From positions 186,001 to 250,000 of the forward strand of contig VZRZ01008256.1 of NCBI GenBank assembly GCA_013398175.1: a stretch of DNA of 64,000 nt, in the 5' to 3' direction. Positions 54,339 to 64,000 of this stretch are shown piece after piece. This stretch comes from Climacteris rufus. Taxonomy: Eukaryota > Chordata > Aves > Passeriformes > Climacteridae. The translations under genes and the position numbers were made by a program. The notes beneath the pieces are model-generated. The model ran no database searches. It was not told where the DNA came from and saw only the letters and a list, made by a program, of their open reading frames with translations. How positions within the stretch are numbered: position 1 is the stretch's first letter; every line of letters begins with the position of its first letter.

Positions 54339-54360
54339 TGACTCAAGGAGTCTTGAGTCA
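54339..54360. repeat. Perfect 9-bp inverted repeat with two AP-1-type sites
   Basis: TGACTCAAG (54339-54347), a 4-base spacer GAGT, then CTTGAGTCA (54352-54360). The arms are exact reverse complements. Each arm contains the AP-1 heptamer TGACTCA or TGAGTCA. The DNA could bind two bZIP dimers or form a small hairpin if transcribed; neither is shown. Confidence 0.75.
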
Positions 54361-54450
54361 AAAGAGAGTATGTATAAGAACAATAAATTATGTACCACTA
54401 CTACTCAACCAGATTAATCATAAGGACAAAACGCCCAGCCCACAGCAGAT

Positions 54451-54745
54451 GATGAAACTCACCCTAGAGTAGCTAAATAAGCACCTGAAGCAATCTGTAC
54501 ACCATTACTGTGAACTGAAGAAGGATGAGAATCCCAGAGGACTGGAAGAGGGCAGACATGGTACATATTTTTATAAAATGTAAAACCAATTGAGAACCTA
54601 AGAATTTATAGACTACTCCAAATTGATTTGTTCCCTAAAAAAAAAATTAGAGCAAATGGAAAAAATTAGCCAAACCAAAAAGAGCAGAAAAACACATAAG
54701 CACTTATAAAAAAAGAGGAGAAACTAGAAGAGCACAGACAATAGA
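54451..54745 (+). mobile_element. Ancient CR1/L3-like LINE relic
   Basis: The sequence GATGAAACTCACCCTAGAGT, the stretch CACCTGAAGCAATCTGTACA near 54482, and a frame at 54531-54578 reading IPEDWKRADMVHIFIK match the conserved block N-terminal to the catalytic palm of CR1/L3-type reverse transcriptases (a PxDWxxAxxxPIxKK pattern). After it come AATTTATAGACTAC and ATTAGAGCAAAT, the decayed continuation. Divergence, indels and poly-A expansions are far greater than in the other CR1 copies, so this is an old insertion. The assignment is from memory of the motif, not an alignment. Confidence 0.6.
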
Positions 54746-57700
54746 AAACTATTGAAAACAATTCTGTTTTGTTCTCAAACAGATTAACTGCCAACTAAAA
54801 GAGACACTGCAGGAAAAGTGAATTTTAGCAAGATTATTTGACATATGTCCTAGGACTTCGTGTAATGAGCATTGCCCGATATCCACAAACATTTCACATT
54901 AAAGCTTTATGATGTAGAAGTAACTTCTTGCTTTCCTTCTATATAAAGGGAGACATACATGTGTTTTTTTAAGTGAAAAAACACAGATGAAATGAAAAGC
55001 ACAGATGTAGCAGCATAAAATTAAGGAAACAGAGACCATTCACAGTCAAGGAAGACTTCACGGCTGTTCATGTGAAACAGCACTGCAAGACTTATAGCTA
55101 TCAAAGAAAGATTTGAAGACAATAGTGAAGTACGATGTAGGATATCCCAGATCAGATTGATGTTTGCTAAGATTCTGCAGCAGGGAATTGGCTAGAATAA
55201 CGCTTGGATATGCAAACTATGAAAATAGCCATAAGCAACACTTGTGTTGAAGATGAAAGAAAAGAAAAAACAAAAACTACAAAATAAGGACAGAACCACA
55301 ATGAAAACTTTTTGAACAAAGCTTCATTTCATATGTCAACATTTTAAAGGGTTGCACAGGCTCTCCTAAATATATGCACATAATCTGACTAAGAGGCTAT
55401 GTTTGAGAGCTCAATTTCAGTAAATACAACATGGTATCTGGTGCAAATGGTAGTTACATATCTGCAAGTAGATGTAGGAAAACATCAAATAAGCAAACAC
55501 ATACCTTAAAGCTGACTCACCATCATTATGGATTTGACAGTTTTGCAGCAATCATTTTAGTAACTTTTTTTCCACAGATCTTAGCACTTACAACAGTAGA
55601 TGCAAATGCTTGCAAATTCTGCTAGGCATTGAAACATATTTGATCTCACCTTTGGTTTCATGAAAGAATACAGTCATAGTGAAGGCTGAAATACTAAAAA
55701 TTCAAGAACAAAAAAGCTTAGACTAACATAGGAAAGGGACGAAGAACCGATTAAGATAAAAAATTCAGAAAAGGACGCAGTAATTTAAAAGCAAGGAGGG
55801 GAAAAGCAAATCTGTAAAGGAATCAGAACCTCCCCATAAACACACAAAATACTACAGCAAACCTACTTAAACACAAATAAAAGGATTTTTAGGACAAAAA
55901 TGGTGAAAATACTGCAATGACATATAAAAAATGGATTGGAGCCCTCTTGCTTTGGTGACTAACCTTACAAGATTTATAGAGAATATTAATGAAGAATAGT
56001 TTACACACAGGTGGAAAAGAGAAAAGGGCTAAAGCTGCTTACTTTCAGTGTTATGTACACTTCAGAAGATGAAGCAGTAACAAGCTGCAGGCACTTAAAA
56101 GTGAAAACCAAAACCCATCAGAAATAGGGGAATATCACCTCCAGGAACATTATATTTGTGAAAATGAGAATCCCATGGGAAAGGTGCTGTGGAGAACAGA
56201 GTACCTTCTTTCACAGTAGGCAGTGTTAGTCTGAACAGAACATCATCAGGAACAAAGACAATATAGGGCAAGATGGTAATAGACTCCCAGTGGGAGAGCC
56301 ATGTGTCTGTTCTGCTTTAGGAGGACATGCACGTTCACTCCAGAGAGGAGGCAACACAGGAAAACAGCAGGACAGGCTGTCAGCTCTGACTCCAGTGGGG
56401 CACAGGACAATCTTCTGCTCAACAGAATGTATGGTACTTTCTCATTTTCCGTAACAGAAACTGAAAACAGGCCTACCCTTGACGGCCTATGGGAAAATGC
56501 AAACTATATGCAATCTGACATGCAGGTTTGGTTGTGGTTTTCTACATTTGCCCTCTCTATTGCTGAACTTTTAGATACTAGAGGCTGGCTTTCAGGGAAA
56601 GGGAAACAGCAAAAAGCCCCTGGACTGGGACAGTTCAACACAGCAGAATTTATTAACAGCATGAATAAATATTTTCATTTTATACAGAAACCAGTTCTTA
56701 TTCTCACCTATAAATAGCTACCAGTGTTTTTCATTACTGTTTTAGGACTTTTTCTTCTTTTATTTTTGTAGCTACAAACTTTCAGTTTCTTTGAAAAGCC
56801 TCCTTTCAGAGTTAGCATGGGTTTCTAGATTGTTTCCAACTTCCTTATCCCAAGAAAAAGCAGGTGGGTTCCATTATCATGGGATTCTCTTGCACAGAAT
56901 AGCAGTAGTACAATGTTTTACTTATTTTTCCAGTTACTTCTGGTACATAAGGAGATGGATGAGAAGATTAAAAACATGTCACTAAGGATTTTTGTGCAGT
57001 AAGTTGTGCTATCAGCAGTGGTGACTTTCCAGCGGGAGGTTTTCTGCTGCTTCTTTCTGTTTGGCTGCTGGAGAAACTCCTGCAATGGAGAAGCCACTGA
57101 GGAAGGTAGCAAACAAGCACTGCCAAGCATAAAACATGGCAGACCCTCTAATTCACACACATTGGTAAACACATTTTTCCCATTCATCAGTAGTTCTCCA
57201 TTTTCAAGTGTGTGAGCTTGATTTGCTTCCATTTAGTTTCCCAAAGGTGGCTTTCTTCAGACACACCCTTATCACCTTCTTATAAGCATTGAGGCAAAGG
57301 TAATGAGGCAAACGCAGTAATCTTTCTAAGGTGGTTTATTTTTTAAATCAAGAAACTACAGTTATTTATATACAAGTTTTTACCTTTTTCACTGACCTCT
57401 CTTGTCGCAAGCTGACACAAAAGAAGAGCACAGACACCTGTTGAAGAGAGAGAAAAAGAAACTGGGCCTGAACTGGGCTGAACTTTATTTTATATGTCTC
57501 TTAGAAACCACAGTGGATTGGAGGGAGAACTCGCCGCCCCTCAATCACACTGATCAAAGGAAATATCCATCAAACTTCTCCGCCCAGGAGAAAGGAATGT
57601 AAATAATAAACTACCGTTACAAAAACATGGTTATGTTTACAGAGAATGTGTGTGAAACAGTTACAGAAGAATGAAAACATCAAGAACTGCAAAACTCAGG

Positions 57701-58515
57701 GCAACACTCTCTTTTATTTATTTTTGAGGACTTCTCTATGTACACAACCATGCTACTATCTTAATTAACAGTAGGTTGCTTTCTTGTGTGTGTTAGCATT
57801 ACTTTCATAAAAGAGACAGAAGAGAAATTTTAAACCTCAATTGTAAAATGCCTTGAAATATTGTATTTTCCTGTTGAATCTCAGTGAGTAAAAAGTCAAG
57901 GCATTTCACTCACAGTTAACAGAACATTGGCCCCAATAATTAAAACATGAAAAAAAGCAGTATTTTTTCTCAGACACCCACAACAACAAGGCTGAATTCT
58001 GTTTTCAGTTGTAATAAACTAAATACAAATGAACATCAATGACGAAATCATTTAATAAAAAATGGTGACAATACATCAGAAGAGGCTCCACTTGGAATAG
58101 AGGAACACAGTAATTCAAAGTGGGTTTGAACAGCAAAATATATCAAAACAGATCCTTATTCCCAACATTTCTTTAAAATTTCTGTGAACTTACTGGATAT
58201 TCAGAAAGTACCACCTAGAACTTAACCATTTATATAAACTTCTACAAAAATTAATACCTGCCAATATTTTAGGACTGTGCTACTGTATTGGCTAACTACA
58301 AGAAAGATGAATGGAATAATGGCACAAAAATTCTCAGGAAAGGAAGAAGAGCCATTTTACGGTTTATTTAAAGCTGACCTATAAGTACTGCTGTAGCTCC
58401 ACCAGCTCACTAGAGTGCAATAGTATATCAGGTGAGGACCTGCTCCCAGATATGTTAAATATGTGGACATGTCAGGTGAATTTCACCCAGAAACCAGATG
58501 GCAAAACTCTATCCA
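54746..58515. other. AT-rich unique DNA, no gene confirmed
   Basis: A + strand frame of 139 codons at 56301-56717 is about as long as chance predicts here. Two adjacent splice-flanked segments occur at 56772-56863 and 56934-56998, of which the second is listed separately. No transposable element was recognised. Confidence 0.5.
56934..56998 (+). other. Exon-like segment (65 bp), unproven
   Basis: A strong acceptor (TTTTACTTATTTTTCCAG) ends at 56933 and a GTAAGT donor begins at 56999. Only phase 0 is open, giving 21 codons plus two bases, including HKEMDEKIKNMSLRIFV. It can follow the 49201 segment (phase 0 out) and can precede the 61089 segment (phase 2 in). The segment at 56772-56863 ends in a phase that does not fit, so the two cannot be adjacent coding exons. 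Confidence 0.18.
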
Positions 58516-58519
58516 CTAT
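58516..58519. repeat. 5' target-site duplication of the solo LTR
   Basis: CTAT directly precedes the LTR terminus TGATA and matches the four bases after the 3' terminus. Confidence 0.75.
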
Positions 58520-58946
58520 TGATACAGGGAAAGAAGGGTTAAAAGGATGCTTAGTAGGAATTAGTTATTAAAACACTGCATATGGCTTGCTCAATACTTA
58601 CCTTGCTTGACAAGCAGAAAAGGAGGATGCAGGACCATTGATAAACGGAAGCAACCATGACCAAAGGTCCTGCTTTCAGACCCTGAAACCAGCCCAAACC
58701 AGCCTTGAGACTCAGACTCAATCCAGAGACTCAGGGAACTTGCGTAAAGAGGCAAGGTAAAAAGTTCAACCTAGAGGAAGGCTTCTTTCTTCATCTGAAG
58801 ACCCTTGCCCAAGACCACCAGGAGGCAGTGGGCATGCGCAGATTAATGCAAATGACTTTTGAACTCATTATAATATGAAGCGGAGATAGGTTATGAATAT
58901 GTATAGGCATATTGTGTAACCTCCTGAAAATGTAACCTGTAACCTT

Positions 58947-58954
58947 ATATATAG
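58947..58954 (+). promoter_or_regulatory. LTR TATA box
   Basis: TATATATA in the context CCTTATATATAGCTAG, about 65 bp upstream of the AATAAA signal, as expected at the U3-R junction of a retroviral LTR. Transcription would start roughly 25-30 bp downstream, near 58980. Confidence 0.6.
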
Positions 58955-59011
58955 CTAGTTAAGTGCAGAGAACAGTGCGCATGCTTTGGAGGGTTACTCC
59001 CCATGAGTTGG

Positions 59012-59017
59012 AATAAA
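59012..59017 (+). terminator. LTR polyadenylation signal
   Basis: AATAAA within TTGGAATAAAACATACC, 51 bp before the LTR 3' end. It marks the R region and sets the element's orientation as +. Confidence 0.7.
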
Positions 59018-59067
59018 ACATACCTACTTTACAACTTACAGAGTTGTGGAGTTCTATCCGCATATCA

Positions 59068-59071
59068 CTAT
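59068..59071. repeat. 3' target-site duplication of the solo LTR
   Basis: CTAT directly follows the terminal TATCA of the LTR. Confidence 0.75.
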
Positions 59072-60885
59072 CTTCCTAGAAAAGCAAAACTAACTGAGGA
59101 TTAAGTGGAAATAATTTAGCTCATATGTACTTGAAAAATACTTTAAATTAGTATAAACATACATATGCAAACGCACACAAACACACAGACTTGTCAGAAT
59201 AGAACACTGACAAACCCCTAACAGGATGTGTTCATTGGGTGTTTGTTACTGCTTTGCATATGGAGAAGAGACTGCCTTTGGCAACATAACAGTTTATGCA
59301 CTGTGTGTAAACATTTTCATATGAAGATGAGAATTTGCAGAGAGATACATAATTTACAGTTGGAAAAAAAATCCACCTTCTACCATTCTGCTCTCCCTCA
59401 TCTGAACTGTACGTATTTTCATCAAATTTTGCACATCAGGAGTAATACCAACAGAGGAGGAAAAAGTTAGAAGTAGGGAAATTGCAGACATGTTTCTGTG
59501 CTCATTTTAAAGCTACTCTTCTGTCTCGAGTTCCCGTCTTAGACTGCACAGATGTACAGGCATGGAGATTTCAATTCACAAGACCTGGTCTTCTGTAAGC
59601 AATGCTTGTGAGACTGCAAAGCAGAAAAGACTTTCCTCTGCATTACTTTTACATCCTCCTCTATCCTTCCACACAGTTTATGTGTAATTCCAGAGCACCA
59701 GAGTTAAATAACTGAACAAGTCAATGCATGCTCATACTGCATGGACTATGTCTTACATTCACTGCAAACACAGAGAGAATGCCCAAATTCTGAAGTTTAA
59801 ACTGAGTGAAATGAATTCTTCATCTGCTCATTGAACACACATAACAGATTAAATCAGCAAAATAGCTGAAATTATCAAAAGACATGTAAAATGGCTCATT
59901 TCCCCACGTCATGTCACTGTTTCAATCCTTTAGTCCACCCTGTAGTTCGTTCAACACAACCTCAGGGATGCACACTTCATCAGAGGCTGGGCAAAGGAAC
60001 TCACCTCCTGATAGCATTCACAAATGGACCGAATACAGAATCAAAACAACTGCGGGCTTTATCTAGTGTGACAGATGTATCAGGTAACATCTGGCCTGCT
60101 GGTCTGATCAGACAGAACCCACCAGGATTCCTGAATCACCAGTTCCTGTCCCTTTACCAGTGTATGCAGAATTTAGTTAGCACTAGGAATCAAGGTAACT
60201 CACTGAGGTTATCTTCTGCCTGACAATATTGTTAAAACACCTAAGCTTTTAGATGATGCTGACTCAATAGTTTTCACTGTCATCTAAATCAGGCTTAAAA
60301 GGCACAAAGGAAATCAAAGCTGAAAATCAAGAACTTGGCTGTGACCATGATGATACAAAGAAGTTCTGAACAGACTTGCTCATGACAAAAGCGTCTGAAA
60401 GAGTGTCTGAGCAACCATCAAACCCCCAGGAATTCAAATCCCTAGGCTGGCACGAGCCAACCAAATCCTGACAGCCTGCACCCTGACACCTACGTATCTT
60501 AGAGATAACTAACTCAAAGCATCAAGAAAGGAAATATTTTAATGGTGACCATTTTTCACATAATTGAGGCACTAGGATTATCATCACCTTATAACTTAAG
60601 AGGTAGGGAAATCATACAAGTTGGTATAAATGCTTTAGCAACAATTTTCTCCTTATTTAATTCAAAATTTACTTGGGTTAAAACCAAAGATCGCACTTGA
60701 ATGATTTTAATTATATTGATTACTTTATATGAACTGCATTAATTATTAAATACATTAGAAGCTAAAATAGCATTTCTACTGTAGCTTTTCTGTGGCGCAC
60801 AGGCTGAATCATTAACCCAATATAAAGAAAAAAAAAAAAAAGAAATGGAATCACAGCAATTAACAAAAAAAGCAAAAAATCCCAA

Positions 60886-60903
60886 ACCAACCAACCAACC
60901 AAA
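60886..60903. repeat. (CCAA)n simple repeat
   Basis: Four to five CCAA units after CCCAAA. The overlapping short frames rich in Asn, Pro and Lys (or Phe, Trp and Gly on the other strand) are products of this repeat and not genes. Confidence 0.85.
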
Positions 60904-61088
60904 AGCCCATAAACCAAGACCAAACCCAAACAATGGGAAGCAAATGATTTTGAAAGAGAAGGAGAAGGAAAAATATAATACGAGAACATTTATTGAGAAG
61001 AGGTATTTGCTCCTTCAATTCATTCTTCAAAGTTTTGTGACTGTTGAATAGAAAATATTTTCTATTTTCTGATTTATTTTTTCCACAG

Positions 61089-61245
61089 GGAACCACAAGC
61101 AGTAAAACTGACAAAATGCATCACAATGTTCAGTACCCCAAATATCAACTCATCAGATAAAAGAAGAACAACAGCTCCCTATTCAACCAGCTTCATTAGT
61201 CTAGAGATTCTGATAGTGTCATTTGTCCTGGCTGCTTTCACATAA
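61089..61245 (+). other. Terminal exon-like segment with hydrophobic C-terminus, unproven
   Basis: A strong acceptor (GATTTATTTTTTCCACAG) ends at 61088. With one leading base, the frame stays open for 51 codons to TAA at 61243-61245. It starts EPQAVKLTKC, has a basic DKRRTTAPYSTS stretch and ends FISLEILIVSFVLAAFT. A hydrophobic stretch of about 17 residues right at a C-terminus is the arrangement of a tail anchor or a GPI-attachment signal. It accepts the phase left by the 56934 or the 51010 segment. No poly-A signal was sought far enough downstream to confirm a 3' end. Chance is not excluded. Confidence 0.2.
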
Positions 61246-63072
61246 ATGATGAAAGTAAGGGTCTGTTACAATTTTTTGCCCCCTACACAATTATGTTTAA
61301 TCCAAAAATCCCGTAGTATCATTTGTTCGACAAACTGAGTTAAAAACTGCAAAGCAGTTTTTGCTCAGGTCAGTCCACCAATTATTCTTTTTTACATTTC
61401 TCACAGAACAGGAGCTTCAGTACTGAACTGCCTCTCATCCCTCAACATGTGAGATGAAAGATCTAGTAAATAAAGATTTTACAAGTCTGGATATTAGACC
61501 AATGAGATAATTATTTCTAACAACTTTGGAACATTGTCATGAGTAGCAACAATGTATTCCTGTTCCTGTCAGCATTTTCACACTAACAGAATTTTTGTTT
61601 TGGTCACTAAGATGTTTGTGTATCACACATGCCACTAATAATACATGAATGCTCAGTGTGCAAAACTGTGAGAAGTCTGTGCATTATGTCAGCTAACCTT
61701 TTCCATCATAACTGTCAGGTGAGAATAGTTTCCAATTGTTTAGGACACACAGACGTTAAAAATTAGAACTTTTAATGTGAAGAAAAAAAAAATTTTAAAT
61801 TCTGAATGCTCACTGCCTGGTTCTCAGTATGTCATACTCCCCTGTGCAGCACAGCTTAACGATTTTCTTGCTTTAAGGAAGAAAACATGCTTCCCAAGGA
61901 CAATAAAGAGGGCTAAGAAGGCTGCACTTAATTGGAAGACCAAATTTACTCAAAGTGTCTCTGGATGTCTGCCAGATTCTTTCCAGTGACACTTACTGAA
62001 ATCTTTAAGAACTAAAAAATATAAAAAAATCCCAGTGAACCTCCTAACAAATTAACCGCAACATATTTGGATTTAATATACAGAAATAAATCAGTACATT
62101 CAAAAGCTATTGAGACAGAAATGTCATTACATTTTAAGAAAATATTTTTGGGGAAAAGAAAACTTTCCAAATTACTTCTACAAAACCATCACTGTGCTAA
62201 TGGAAAGCATGTCTTTATGAAAGCACAAAAACTAGAAAAATTGATTTGAAAAATGCTGCCATCCTTGAATAGCAGAATTTCAGAGTGTGAGACTGGCCAG
62301 TTAATAATTTAGTAATTCCAGCCTATTGTTACAATTTCCATTGTCGGGACTACTGAAAGTGAACAATGAAAAAAAGTGCATGTAAAACTAAAAAGTGAAA
62401 ACTCCTTACTTCAAACATCATTCTGCCTTATTAGGCTCTTACAGAGAAAGAAAAAAGAAAAAGAGGAAAGTATTGATGACTACAGTGCATGGACTTGTAT
62501 TTACAAAAAAGTTCTATGCCACAAGAAGAGTGTTTATCTCATACACATTAAAACATTAAAATGTAGTCAAATACAAGTAGGAACCTGCTCCAAATACAGA
62601 CACACAACTTAAAGTGAAGCCTGGGATAGTTACATAAATGCATAAAGTTTTTGACACTTAAGTTTTAAACAGTCTTTCAGGCACTATATTTAAATGAGGA
62701 ATAAATACATGCACTAAACACTAGACAGGAGTCACACTCATATCTCATTCCAAAACAGATCAAACTTTGAGTCAGATGTGGTACTGACAAGTTTTTGTGA
62801 CATTTCTTGCAGTCACTAAGACTCATGGACTCCATTGTCATCTCAGTGAAAAACAACAATAAAAGCAAGAATATATCAATAGACAAAAAAAGTATATATG
62901 GCCACATAGGTAACAGATCTTCTCTTCTTTCTCCCTCAAGAAGAATGTTTGTACAGTGCCACAATTTCTAGAAATGCTGAAATAATACCATGAATGTCTG
63001 GGTTATCTGAATTTTAAACAATGTATGTTTATATTTTAGAATCAGGAGATGTGTAAGTCAGTGTTTGGGGGG

Positions 63073-63123
63073 TTTTTTTGTTTGTTTGTTTGTTTTGTTT
63101 TGTTGATTTTTTTTTTTTTTTTT
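63073..63123. repeat. (TTTG)n and poly-T low-complexity tract
   Basis: TTTG and TTTTG units (63073-63104) followed by about 17 T. It could be the reverse-strand tail of an unrecognised retroposon, but no body is visible on the 5' side. Confidence 0.8.
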
Positions 63124-64000
63124 GCTAACCATTATGCATTCAGTAGTCTGGACTTTTCAGAAAAAAGGTTTTCAAAGACTTTAGTTTCTCTAGAAGCAGA
63201 ACTTGATGGACACTGACCACTATTTTTCTTGCACTATAAGCTTCTTCTCAATGCAGGAATACCTAACTTTTTGTCAACTCTGCCTCCATTATCAGTTTCA
63301 GTAAAATGATTTACACTAGGTTCTAGTGAACAGAGGGGAAAAGGAGAAAAAAAAATAACAATGAACCAATTGCTTACATCTTTGATAATTTCATTGACTC
63401 AGAAATCCTTGAAGCACAGATGTAATTTCAGGCACATTAATAGTACTATGACTCCAACAGAAATTGCTCCTGGAAGTGTAAGAGTAGAAGGCTTTGTCTA
63501 GAATAAAGACTAAAAATCTCAGCACTAAACAAACAGTAAGGATTTCACAGATTTTAAGTAAAAAGAAGTCCTCATTTTTTTCTCATATACTTTTTATGCA
63601 CTTCATAAATACCTTTTTTTTTAGCTAATACAAGTCTACAACTTCTACCTATCACTTAAAAAAGTTGCATTGAAGACTGACTAAAATGATACAAAAACTT
63701 AAAACTAATGGGGATTTAAACATCCAAACTAGTATAAGGAAACAAGAATTAATTTGTATGTGGCCTAATATTAAATTCATTTCAGGTTAGTTAAAAAAAA
63801 CCCAAAGAAACAAAAAAACAACTAACCACCAGAACTCAAATTCCAAACCCTAAAACATTGCTTCAATTTTGAGTGGAACTCACGCTCATATTGGGTTGCT
63901 GTAGTTAATCCGAAAATGAAAAACCAGACTGGATATACATATAAATGGAACAACTTTTCCTTTACTCCCTTCTCCTGTCTATTTGGGTTGAGGCCAGATA

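Larger units (their letters stand above)
58520..59067 (+). mobile_element. Solo LTR of an endogenous retrovirus
   Basis: The 548-bp segment starts TGATA and ends TATCA, perfect short inverted termini of the TG...CA type, and is flanked by CTAT on both sides. It contains a TATA box at 58947, a polyadenylation signal AATAAA at 59012 and a short U5-like tail, in the order expected of U3-R-U5 on the + strand. An octamer ATGCAAAT lies at 58846-58853 in the U3 part. No primer-binding site, gag, pol, env or second LTR adjoins it, so the provirus was lost by LTR-LTR recombination. A 4-bp duplication is usual for gammaretrovirus-like (class I) elements. The family name is not identified. Intact termini suggest a younger age than the CR1 copies. 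Confidence 0.85.
59072..64000. other. AT-rich unique DNA, no gene confirmed
   Basis: A + strand frame of 111 codons at 59891-60223 has no recognisable domain. An exon-like terminal segment at 61089-61245 and two simple repeats are listed separately. The final 400 bp contain several A-rich runs but no recognised element. Confidence 0.5.

Noticed and set aside
56301..56717. 139-codon + strand frame as a gene
   Set aside because: About one frame of this length is expected by chance in 64 kb of this composition on both strands. No domain or splice context was recognised.
56772..56863. 92-bp segment with strong acceptor and CAG/GTGGGT donor
   Set aside because: It is open in one frame, but it ends in a phase that no downstream candidate accepts, and only 70 bp separates it from the 56934 segment.
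59891..60223. 111-codon + strand frame as a gene
   Set aside because: Within the length expected by chance. A splice-like pair lies inside at 60161-60194 (donor AAG/GTAACT), but its exit phase and short length add little.
60421..60500. Possible tRNA-like or SINE-like stretch around GGCTGGCACGAGCC
   Set aside because: No cloverleaf, no A and B box pair in proper spacing and no tail were found.
60739..61114. Cluster of overlapping short frames on both strands
   Set aside because: They are translations of the (CCAA)n and A-rich low-complexity tract, giving Phe/Trp/Gly or Lys/Pro/Asn runs.

Overview
The window looks like avian nuclear DNA. It is AT-rich and low in CpG, without operon-like gene packing, and it carries several CR1 LINE fragments of the kind that dominate bird genomes, plus one solo LTR of an endogenous retrovirus. 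I recognise no known protein-coding gene and no rRNA, tRNA or CRISPR array. The longest open frames are about 110-165 codons, roughly what chance and strand-skewed composition give in 64 kb of such DNA. The window is best read as intergenic or large-intron sequence.

Layout. Positions 1-13740 are unique AT-rich DNA with a 25-bp tandem duplication near 8.16 kb. Positions 13741-14978 hold the longest CR1 copy (+ strand), with a decayed reverse-transcriptase frame and a nearly complete 3' end. Short CR1 3' ends follow at about 15.5 and 20.1 kb. A reverse-strand CR1 lies at 22319-22985 and has an internal 40-bp duplication. Positions 22986-44673 are unique AT-rich sequence. A reverse-strand CR1 3' end lies at 44674-44880. 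Two + strand CR1 pieces at 47850-48052 and 53834-53996 look complementary, as if one copy had been split. A much older CR1/L3-like LINE relic lies at 54451-54745. A 548-bp solo LTR lies at 58520-59067 with matching termini and a 4-bp target duplication. The rest is unique AT-rich DNA with simple repeats.

The most interesting unexplained material is a set of exon-like segments, mainly on the + strand: 10001-10046, 49201-49281, 51010-51135, 56934-56998 and 61089-61245. Each pairs a good polypyrimidine acceptor with a good donor or a stop codon, around an open frame. There is also a GC-richer reverse-strand frame at 16401-16659. The segments 49201-49281, 56934-56998 and 61089-61245 are phase-compatible and would end in a hydrophobic C-terminus. 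Pseudo-exons of this quality are common in vertebrate DNA, so these are hypotheses for transcript data to test, not gene calls. No new biological system is demonstrated.
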